14,964 bases of DNA, from positions 209,093-224,056 of the forward strand of contig MU646321.1 in the NCBI GenBank assembly GCA_026770585.1, written 5' to 3'. Both the position numbers and the translations under genes were made by a program. Source of the DNA: Baffinella frigidus (taxonomy: Eukaryota; Cryptophyceae; Cryptomonadales; Baffinellaceae). Shown here in pieces: positions 1 through 6,197 of the stretch; positions within the stretch are counted from its first letter, which is position 1; every line of letters starts with the position of its first letter. The notes beneath the pieces are model-generated. The model did not search any database. It was not told the origin of the DNA and saw only the letters and a program-made list of their open reading frames with translations.

Positions 1-252
1 AGACCCCAAACCCTAAACCTTAAACCCTAAACCCTAAACCCTAAACCCTAAACCCTAAACCCTAAACCCTAAACCCTATACCCTATACCCTATACCCCAC
101 ACCCCACACCCTACGCCCTGCACCCTACACCCTGAACTCAAAACCCCAAACCCAAAACCCCAAAGTCCAAACCTTAAACCCTAAACCCTAAACCCTAAAC
201 CCTAAACCCTAAACCCTAAACCCTAAACCCTAAACCCTAAACCCTAAACCAG
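1..252. repeat. Telomere-type CCCTAAA array with a variant core
   Basis: Two blocks of near-perfect CCCTAAA heptamers (about 8-78 and 173-250) flank a degenerate block built of CCCTATA, CCCCACA, CCCTACA and CCCCAAA units. The C-rich strand reads 5' to 3' from the left edge, as expected at a left chromosome end with Arabidopsis-type TTTAGGG telomeres. Because the array is short and interrupted, it is more likely subtelomeric than the terminal tract itself. Confidence 0.9.
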
Positions 253-336
253 GCGTCGATCTCGTCGCTGAGTGGGCAGCTGTCCACGAACAAGCAGCTC
301 CTCTCCACCTACATTGCCTCTCATGCAGCCAGCCAG
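253..336 (+). pseudogene. Isolated exon-like segment of an unrecognised gene
   Basis: A stretch of 84 nt (28 codons, phase 0 at both ends) is bounded by a telomere-like tract ending in AG and by a CAG|GTGCCC donor. In frame it reads as an ordinary helical, Ser/Gln-rich peptide beginning ASISSLSGQLSTNKQ and ending STYIASHAASQ. Its 3' part with the donor recurs at 583-620 and 692-722. I do not recognise the family. No exon upstream is possible because the telomere array lies directly before it, so this is probably an exon of a truncated gene. The shared architecture with the tepsin-like gene downstream (telomere repeat before AG|G, 3'-part copies downstream) supports it being a real former exon. 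Confidence 0.4.
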
Positions 337-957
337 GTGCCCTGAACCCCAAACCCTGCACCCCTCTCGCACACAGACTCCCCACGACCCGCGCGCCACG
401 CGCGATTGCGCTATTATATACGTATATTAGCCTCAGGGTTGTGGTTCATATACGTATATGAGCCCCGCCCCGCAGCGTGCGCGCGATCGCACGACGGTGA
501 ACCAGCATCGCTTTGCTTGTCCGCAAAGACATCCAGGACTGAACGCTTCTTCGCGAGGATATCGGGGAGCCCCGCCCAACCCTCCTCTCGACCTACATTG
601 CCTGGCATGCAGCCAGCCAGGTGCCCTGAACCCCAAACACCAAACAACAAACCCTAAGATAAGTTCGTTGGACGCGGTTGAGGCTCATCGCCACGCACAT
701 TGCCTCACATGCAGCCAGCCAGGTGCCCTAAACCCCAAACCCCACACCCCAAACCCCAAACTCTACTCCCATCGTATCCCACGCCAACCAGGTTCTCTAA
801 ACCCCAAACCCCAAGCCCTAGACCCCAAACCTTCAACTACAAACCCTTACGACTCGCGTGCCTCTCTGGGCCCCGCCCTGCCGAACCCCAAATCCCAACC
901 CCTCTCATCCACCAACCCCTAATCCCCGAACACCAAACCCCAACTCCCTCGCGCGCA
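337..957. repeat. Degenerate telomere-like filler with two partial exon copies
   Basis: Mostly CCCCAAA/CCCTAAA-derived sequence. At 583-620 and 692-722 the 3' part of the 253-336 exon recurs, ending each time in the same GCAGCCAGCCAG|GTGCCCT donor context. Two short palindromes containing atatacgtatat lie at about 415-428 and 447-460. I see no gene; the NPKPQT-type reading frames here are translated telomere repeat. Confidence 0.7.
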
Positions 958-1070
958 GAGTCCTTTAGGTCCTTTAGGTTCTTCGAGCTCCCAACATAGG
1001 CGGACACCGGAACTGGTTCTGCAGAAAAGCCCTGCTTCCTTTCGGATCACATCATGCGCCCTGGCACAGC
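958..1070. repeat. Diverged copy of the tttaggtcctttagg dispersed repeat
   Basis: The segment starts with tandem tttaggtcc units, followed by a ctcccaacata box and a ctgcagaaaag...ctttcggatcac block. The same order is found at 5580-5740, so this is a diverged member of that family. The product and nature of the element are unknown. Confidence 0.55.
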
Positions 1071-1139
1071 GGGACGCAGCCCACGGCTTTTGCCTGTCAT
1101 TTTTGACGAGTTCTCTAGAGTTCTCCCGACTCGCGCACC

Positions 1140-1436
1140 TCACTTCCCCCAAATCCCAACCCCTTATCCCCTCACCCCAAACCCCAACCCCTAATCACTA
1201 CCAAGAAAGAGACTTTTATAACTAACTACCAACACGGCCGCCATGTATCACCCCCACCGAGGCTGAAACCCCACCCCCCTCGCGCGCAGAGTTCCCGCGA
1301 TTCTCGCACCTCGCTGAGCCCCGCCCCGCCTCCCCCAAAGCCCAACCCCTACACCCTCACCCCAAACCCCAAACCCCAAACCCCGAACCTGAAACCCTAA
1401 ACCCTGAACCCCCACACCCCAACACAGGCATCGTGC
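1140..1436. repeat. Telomere-like degenerate tract
   Basis: Dominated by CCCCAAA and CCCTAAA variants between short unique pieces. A ctcgcacctcgctgagc piece at about 1303-1320 resembles the start of the exon-like block at 1437. No gene is visible. Confidence 0.5.
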
Positions 1437-1701
1437 GCCTCGCTGAGCAACGAGGCGCCGAATCCCAACATGCCGCACGGCCTCTTCGCGAGCGCCACGC
1501 CGACATAACCCGTGTGCTGGGGGACAGTGTGCATTAGGGTTCAGGCTGCAGGGTTGCTCGCCAGCGCCGCACCGACATAGGCTATCCCTTAAGTGGCGAG
1601 TAGGCTCAGACGCCCTACCGTAGGGCCCTAGGACCTGCCTAGGACCTCGCCGAACCCCAACATGCCGCACGGGATGTTCGTTAGCGCCACGCCGACATAA
1701 G
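1437..1701 (+). pseudogene. Repeated fragments of an unrecognised terminal exon
   Basis: A short coding-like piece occurs three times. At 1437-1508 and 1648-1700 it reads PNPNMPHG followed by LFASATPT or MFVSATPT and then a TAA stop. A shorter copy at 1556-1580 reads ASAAPT and stops. The first copy follows a telomere-like tract ending in acag. Conservation of frame and stop suggests duplicated remnants of a last exon. I cannot assign a family, and a purely non-coding repeat is also possible. Confidence 0.3.
1582..1647 (+). repeat. 66-bp repeat, inverted partner of 2152-2217
   Basis: This 66-nt segment is nearly identical (about four differences) to the reverse complement of 2152-2217. It contains the palindromic core cctaccgtagggccctagg, also typical of the hairpin elements nearby. 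It is probably one arm of a foldback element or a solo copy. Confidence 0.75.
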
Positions 1702-1706
1702 AGACA

Positions 1707-1827
1707 TACAGGGGTACCTCACTCGTAAGAAACGGCCACCCCCCTAGGACTGCCATAGGGCCCTAGGCACAGGCCTACTGTAGGGTCCAAGGGGTTGGCG
1801 GTTTCTTATGAGCGAGGTACCCCTGTA
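1707..1827. repeat. Hairpin element (MITE-like), copy 1
   Basis: The ends form terminal inverted repeats of about 27 bp (tacaggggtacctc... against its complement, three mismatches). The interior is also largely self-complementary around tagggccctagg. Related copies lie at 3242-3354 and 3593-3716, with partial copies at 1972-2010 and 2269-2350. There is no coding capacity and no clear target-site duplication. Confidence 0.8.
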
Positions 1828-1920
1828 CATGTAGCCCCTCTGCTGAGGGGCAGCGTTTCTGGGGACAGGCCCTGTGTAACGCCACCCCGGCTGTTCTTAC
1901 ACGGGGCTTGTCCCCAGAGG

Positions 1921-2302
1921 GCATAGCCGTCTGCTGAAGGAAGCGTTTAGCGGTTAGGGTTTAGGGATGGGGTTTACAAGGTTGCTTCGATCATAAGGAG
2001 CCGCCCCCCCCCCGTAGGACCCCGTGTGCTGAAAGGCAGCGTTTATTAGGGTTCAGGGTTAGGGCTGTAGGGATTGTGGTTCAGGGTTAAGGGTTTAGTG
2101 TCATGCCGGTATACCCCTTAAGTGGCGAGGGGGTCTTAAAAGACCCACGCCAGGTCCTAGGCAGGTCCTAGGGCCCTACGGTAGGGCGTATGAGCCTACT
2201 GGCCACTTAGGGGATAGCCCGTCTGATGAGGGGCGGCGATCAGCGGTTAGGGTTCATAGGTTGGGGTTTACAGGGGCACCTCTCTCATGAGGAACCGCCC
2301 CC
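1921..2302. repeat. Diverged tandem block mixing TTTAGGG repeats and hairpin arms
   Basis: The unit cgtctgctgaaggaagcg, then TTTAGGG-like repeats, then ggggtttaca, then a hairpin left arm, occurs at 1929-2010 and again, diverged, at 2219-2302. A shorter related piece starts near 2025. The telomere-like repeats here read TTTAGGG, opposite to those at the left edge. Confidence 0.6.
2108..2219. repeat. Second hairpin family, with 66-bp segment 2152-2217
   Basis: The left arm ataccccttaagtggcgag pairs imperfectly with the right arm ggccacttaggggatag. The right two thirds (2152-2217) is the inverted counterpart of 1582-1647. It is a non-coding foldback element. Confidence 0.65.
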
Positions 2303-2350
2303 CCCCCCCTTCCGGGACCACCGTAGGGCCGTAGATGGGCCTACATGTAG
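2269..2350. repeat. Partial hairpin element (left half)
   Basis: It matches the left arm and centre of the 1707-1827 hairpin family (acaggggcacctctctcat, then the C-run, then accgtagggcc), but the right arm is missing. Confidence 0.55.
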
Positions 2351-2379
2351 CAGATGGGGCGTGTGACCTTGTTGTCGAG

Positions 2380-2401
2380 CGACCCCTGCATGCAGGGGTC
2401 G
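2380..2401. repeat. Perfect 22-bp palindrome
   Basis: cgacccctgca followed directly by its exact reverse complement tgcaggggtcg. No neighbouring gene explains it. Confidence 0.85.
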
Positions 2402-2900
2402 ATTGTATGACCTACGGGTCGCCCTACGGTAGGAGGTGGCTAGCAAATTCTCCTATCTATGTTGGATGGACGGCTTATATGCCTGCGTTACCCTAGTCCG
2501 CGGAAAAGTAAACACGCTTTTTGAAAGTCGAGCGGCGGCACCGCTCAAAAGGCTACTGGGTACCGCCATTCTGATATCTAAACATGCCCCTCCCAGGTCA
2601 CAATCTGTTTTTACAGGATCGCACTTTATGAACATATATTCAAGGCCCGGATCTCAAAAGGCTACTGGGTACCGTCAGCCCCGGATATCCAGGGTAACGT
2701 GACCATTTCCCGTTACAAACCGAAGGCAAGGATCCAATTCCCGTTTGAAGTGTTCCCTGTTGCCTTTTGAGTGGGATCTGACGCCTTTTCGGCGTGAAGA
2801 GTCTCTCGGCCCAGTTCGGGCTCTCTAGACTTCAATCGTGCCGCCAGCGCAGCCGTTAGCTCGAAGGACGAAGAGTAACACGCCTCCCCCTAGCTAGGAA
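2402..2900. other. Low-information spacer with a 22-bp direct repeat
   Basis: No supported gene. Exact direct repeats of ctcaaaaggctactgggt followed by accg occur at 2544-2565 and 2653-2674. The short reading frames here show no domain and no splice-site pattern like the tepsin-like gene. Confidence 0.6.
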
Positions 2901-2910
2901 GTTGTGGTAG

Positions 2911-3205
2911 GTCCATGCGTGTGCCATGTGGTGGTCCCATCCGAACAAACGCATGTTTCGTGCGGTTCAGCCCTCCCTCCCTCTCCCCTTCCCTTTTTTT
3001 TTGCGCCCCCCCCTCACCCCCCCCCCTCACCCCCCTTCGCTTTTTTCTATTCATTTTTGTTGTGCCAAAAGCGTGCAACTGTGGAGACGTGGTATCGTGC
3101 CTCTCCGTCTCCACAGTTGCACTTTTTGTCCCAGCAACAACAAATGTATGCTTGTGCCATGTGGAGGTCCCACCCGAACACTCGAGTGCTTCGTGCGGAT
3201 CGGCT
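2911..3205. repeat. Palindromic element flanked by 60-bp direct repeats
   Basis: Diverged direct repeats lie at 2911-2970 and 3146-3205 (both with gtgccatgtgg, ggtccca, ccgaaca and cttcgtgcgg-like blocks). Between them is a perfect 17-bp inverted repeat (3073-3089 with 3106-3122, core gtgcaactgtggagacg). Its flanks are also partly complementary (tttgttgtgccaaaa against ttttgtcccagcaacaa). The C/T-rich stretch 2970-3050 holds nothing else. Confidence 0.75.
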
Positions 3206-3241
3206 GCATGTATTGCCAAAGAGACATTCCACCCGCGCCTG

Positions 3242-3354
3242 CAGGGGTGCTCGCTCATAAGAAACCGCCCCCTCCCCCCAGGACCACCGTAGGGGCCTAG
3301 GCATAGGGCGACTGTAGGGTCCTAGGAGTAGGCGCTTTCTTATGTGCGAGGTAA
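3242..3354. repeat. Hairpin element, copy 2 (right end eroded)
   Basis: The left arm caggggtgctcgctcata and right arm ttcttatgtgcgaggta match the hairpin family. The outer 3' end has diverged. Confidence 0.75.
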
Positions 3355-3395
3355 CAAGAGGGTATCATCTCGAATACAAAAACCAACGCCGCCAC

Positions 3396-3588
3396 TACAG
3401 GGGTATCTAGGTTATTCCTTACACGGGTGCTCCGACATCGGACGGTGTCTGTTTTCTTAGATTAGTACCAGAGGGTTGACTAAACGCAAGATTTAGTCAA
3501 CCCCCTGGTACTAAATTAAGAACACGGGGGGGGCACATCCGGTCTGCGTCCTTAAGTTCTGGTTTCTTGTAGCCCAGATACCCCTGTA
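3396..3588. repeat. Composite foldback element with internal hairpin
   Basis: The outer termini tacaggggtatctagg and cccagatacccctgta are inverted repeats (one mismatch). Inside, 3451-3484 and 3492-3523 form a second long inverted repeat around ttagtaccag...ggttgactaaa. This is a palindrome within a palindrome, directly left of another hairpin element at 3593. No reading frame. Confidence 0.75.
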
Positions 3589-3592
3589 CGTG

Positions 3593-3716
3593 GTACAGGG
3601 GTACCTCGCTCATAAGAAACCGCCCTCCCTCCTAGGACCCCCATAGGGCCCTAGGCATGGGCCTACTGTAGGGTCCTAGGGGGGCGCGGTTTCTTGTGAG
3701 CGAGGTACCCCTGTAC
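3593..3716. repeat. Hairpin element, copy 3 (best preserved)
   Basis: Terminal inverted repeats of about 29 bp (gtacaggggtacctcgctca against its complement) with a single mismatch, and a self-complementary ctagg-rich centre. This is the youngest-looking copy of the family. Confidence 0.85.
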
Positions 3717-3802
3717 ACTGTAGGGGGCTCCCAAGCTTCTAGGAATTGCCCCTGTGCTGTACAAGCTCCTAGGGAGGGTGCGCCGTCTTATCAAGGTACA
3801 GG

Positions 3803-4936
3803 GCTTACTCGATTACAAAGTCACACAATACAAGGTCACACACTGGACGATCCGATGTGGACGTTAGTTATTTAACATCCGCTCACTGACTGGTTTGCTG
3901 CGGACGTTACATATTCAACGTCCGCATTACCCTGATTTATTTGTGGACGCTAATACAGCGAAAAAATAGTCGTTAGAGTGCTTACCCTCCCGGAGAATGA
4001 AGCTGGCGAATTTTCGGGTCGAAAAAAATGTAAACTTTTCCCAGGAAAAACTGGGTTCCCGAGTGGTGCAACTTAATTTTGTTCATATACAGTGTACATG
4101 TACAACCCCCAATAAAAAAATCCAAAATCATCGGGAACCGCCATACAAACTGTGTCTTAAGAAAGCGTGCCTCCTATGCTCTCCGCCTTCCTCTGCCCTC
4201 GTCATGGGTTCATTCTCCCTCGGGTCCCCGATTGTGGACATTCACATGTTCAAAACCCGCCTCGGGACCGGAGTTCCCCGCCCCAATGCACCCATAAGCT
4301 CTCTCTATGCCCCCCCTCATTTCCCTCGCAACCAACCTGTTCCGGCTACCTACAGTGGACAGTACTTCCTCTCTCTCTTTCTTTCCTTCCTCCTCCCGCC
4401 GCCCCTCCCCTCCTTGGGCCTCATAACCTGGTGACAACGCATCTAAGGCTCCACCCCTGCTCTATCATGTGCGAAAGCGCGCTGGGTTGTATCCTATGAA
4501 CCCCAGAGTCGGTTTTTGCGTTCGGCCTCTCGAGGACAACTCAGATGACGAGTCGGGAGGACGATGGGGAGTTCCTAGACCTTGTGGTCTTCCCAGTCCC
4601 TGACGAGCCCTCGTCGGATGAGGAAGGCGGTGGTGAAGAGGAGAGCGAGGAGGGGAACGAGGAGGGGAGCGAGGAGGGGGGCAAGGAGGAGAGCGAGGAT
4701 TCAGAGGAAGATGTTCCTCTTACTCAGAGGAAGAGGAAGGTTGCACGGGTCTAATAAAGGACAGCTGAGCTGATCACCTTGCTGGATTCAAGGTCCATTT
4801 AACGTCCGCACACTGACTTGTTTTCTGTGGACGTTAATTATTCAACGTCCGCACCACACTGGTTTTCTGTGGACGTTAAATTTAAAGTCCGCACACTGAC
4901 TGTCTCAGAAGTGTGTGACCTTGTAATCGAGTAAGC
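3803..4936. mobile_element. 1.13-kb terminal-inverted-repeat element, probably a non-autonomous DNA transposon
   Basis: The ends are inverted repeats of about 26 bp (gcttactcgattacaa, then a/g, then gtcacaca), with about two mismatches. Just inside both ends lie palindromic boxes of the form tgtggacgttaa...ttcaacgtccgca: at 3859-3926 on the left, and at about 4796-4812, 4829-4855 and 4868-4893 on the right. Such subterminal palindromes are typical transposase-binding architecture in TIR elements. The interior (A+T-richer than its surroundings) has no recognisable transposase, only a small acidic ORF at 4545-4754. I see no clear target-site duplication. The superfamily is unknown. Confidence 0.75.
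4545..4754 (+). CDS. Small acidic protein with basic C-terminus inside the TIR element
   Basis: ATG to TAA, 69 codons. About residues 22-53 are almost entirely Glu/Asp/Gly/Ser (DEEGGGEEESEEG-type), followed by a basic nuclear-localisation-like end, QRKRKVARV. The frame is open without an ATG back to about 4500. It fits the acidic, nuclear-targeted N-terminus of a lost transposase or an accessory protein, but simple GAG-repeat slippage could also make it. Family not recognised. Confidence 0.35.
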   Translation: MTSREDDGEFLDLVVFPVPDEPSSDEEGGGEEESEEGNEEGSEEGGKEESEDSEEDVPLTQRKRKVARV

Positions 4937-4944
4937 ATCCGTGA

Positions 4945-5250
4945 ATGCCAAGGCACCGACGAGAGGGAGGGGCGGGAGCTCACATGCGGCAGGGCGATGT
5001 CATCCGGACGAGTGTTCACAATGAATACGATTTCGGGGATCTCCGATCCGATTTGCATTTTATCGTATTGGAAATTACTACACACTTTGTTTGGGACGTG
5101 ACCGGAAAATGCGTAGATCTAGAGATAGTGAGGGCTATCGCGAGCATCCTGGAGGAGTCCGTGGCGCTAAGGGGGGTGCGAAAGGTTTGTTTCGAATTGA
5201 TTTGTGCACCAGCGACGGAATTTAGGTCCTTTAGGTCCTTTAGGTTTTAA
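4945..5250 (+). CDS. Hypothetical protein, 101 codons
   Basis: An open frame starts eight bases after the right end of the TIR element. Residues 18-90 have a globular, non-repetitive composition with alternating hydrophobics (LHFIVLEITTHFVWDVTG, then IVRAIASILEE). The last ten codons run into the tttaggtcc repeat and stop, so the natural C-terminus or a splice donor may lie before 5220. No known domain recognised. It may be a gene fragment, an exon, or chance. Confidence 0.3.
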   Translation: MPRHRREGGAGAHMRQGDVIRTSVHNEYDFGDLRSDLHFIVLEITTHFVWDVTGKCVDLEIVRAIASILEESVALRGVRKVCFELICAPATEFRSFRSFRF

Positions 5251-5432
5251 TTTCGCCCAACATCTAGCTCTGTTTCACTCGGATTGACTAAATAGATTGT
5301 GTCTTTTTATTCGACCCACATCGTCAAAAGTCTACTTTTTCAAGGGAGTTTATCAACTTTTGGCGAACCGTTGCGATTTGGGCTCGGCATTTTGTCGAGC
5401 CCGATTCAAGTGGAGCAGAGCTAGAACATATG
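5221..5432. other. Repeat head followed by apparently unique sequence
   Basis: 5221-5248 is a tandem tttaggtcc array followed by a cgcccaacat box. The same head precedes the repeat body at 5580-5616. The rest (5265-5432) shows no gene; it separates head and body of the first repeat copy, as an insertion would. Confidence 0.5.
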
Positions 5433-5740
5433 CCAACGACACGCCCTTCCATAGAAAGGACTGCAGAGAAAGCATTTTTGCTTTCGGATCGCGTTTAGCT
5501 CTCCAATGCAGAGGCTCGTGAAGAGGGGATAAAGGGTTGGTTCTCTTGGGGTGCTTGAGTTGATCCATAGGACCTCGCCTTTAGGTCCTTTAGGTTTTAA
5601 ATGCTCCCAACATAGCCCAACGACACGCCCTTCCGTAGAAAGGACTGCAGAGAAAGCATTTTTGCTTTCGGATCGCGTTTCGCTCTCCAGTGCAGAGGCT
5701 CGTGAAGAGGGGATACAGGGTGGCTCTCTTGGGGTGTTTG
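5433..5740. repeat. Direct repeat pair, about 124 bp each, 184 bp apart
   Basis: 5433-5556 and 5617-5740 are nearly identical (ccaacgacacgcccttcc at the start, tctcttggggtg near the end). The second is preceded by the tttaggtcctttaggtttta head at 5580-5616. A diverged third copy lies at 958-1070. This is a dispersed or tandem repeat of unknown class. Reading frames across it are not convincing. Confidence 0.75.
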
Positions 5741-5900
5741 ATTGCTTCCAAGTAGGATCGCGCCCGCACACACACCGAACCCAAGTCAGCCTTTTAATGA
5801 GGCTCATGGTATCCCATAGCTCGCTCGGAAGGAAATGGGCCTTCTCCAGCCTCGATTTGGTCCGCTTCAGGTCCTATGAAAGTGTCGAGAGCTCGACGCT
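5741..5900. other. Unassigned spacer
   Basis: No gene, repeat or RNA signal recognised. It could hold the promoter of the tepsin-like gene together with the adjoining hairpin, but I see no definite promoter motif. Confidence 0.4.
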
Positions 5901-6068
5901 TCCGCAACGAAATTTAATCTCCATAGAAGTATTAAATAATTGCTTTTGGGCAACGAAAATTACTACACGATTTGCTCATAAAAGTAATAGTAGAGCATTT
6001 GTGTAGTAAATTTCGTTGCACCAAAAGCAATAAATTAATACTTTTGTGGAGATGAAATTGCCGCTGCG
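5901..6068. mobile_element. MITE-like hairpin immediately upstream of the tepsin-like gene
   Basis: Two arms of about 70 bp (left about 5903-5975, right about 5994-6066) are complementary with scattered mismatches. Shared blocks include aatttaatctcc, agtattaa, attgcttttgg, caacgaaa and ttactacac. The small loop is A/T-rich. The right arm overlaps the two most upstream in-frame ATGs (6046 and 6052), so those codons would be element-derived. Confidence 0.8.
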
Positions 6069-6096
6069 ACCTCCCTCCTCCGCTGACCAAGAGGAG

Positions 6097-6197
6097 ATGA
6101 ATCTGCTTCCCGATAGCATGAATCTGCTTCCGGATAGCATGAAGCACAAGAACCTGGTGGCGAAGGCGACCAGCGATGATGAGACGCCCTGTGCAGG
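6097..6197 (+). CDS. Tepsin-like exon 1 (start of ENTH domain)
   Basis: Encodes ...KHKNLVAKATSDDETPCAG and ends in phase 2 at GCAGG|GTACGA. The exact start is uncertain. In-frame ATGs lie at 6046 and 6052 (inside the MITE-like hairpin), 6097, 6118 and 6139. A 21-bp tandem duplication (6097-6117 and 6118-6138, MNLLPDS twice) creates two of them. I start at 6097, the first ATG outside the hairpin. If the intron were retained, the frame would stop at 6264. Confidence 0.7.

Noticed and set aside
1-252. True chromosome terminus
   Set aside because: The array is short and interrupted by variants, and the window edge is arbitrary. It supports a subtelomeric position but does not prove the physical end.
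3997-4434. 145-codon frame in the left half of the TIR element
   Set aside because: No domain, late Pro/Leu/Ser-rich low complexity, and overlapping competing frames. I see no transposase motif.
5421-6006. Overlapping frames across the direct repeats at 5433-5740
   Set aside because: The same peptide appears twice because of the DNA repeat, in both strands. No independent evidence for coding.
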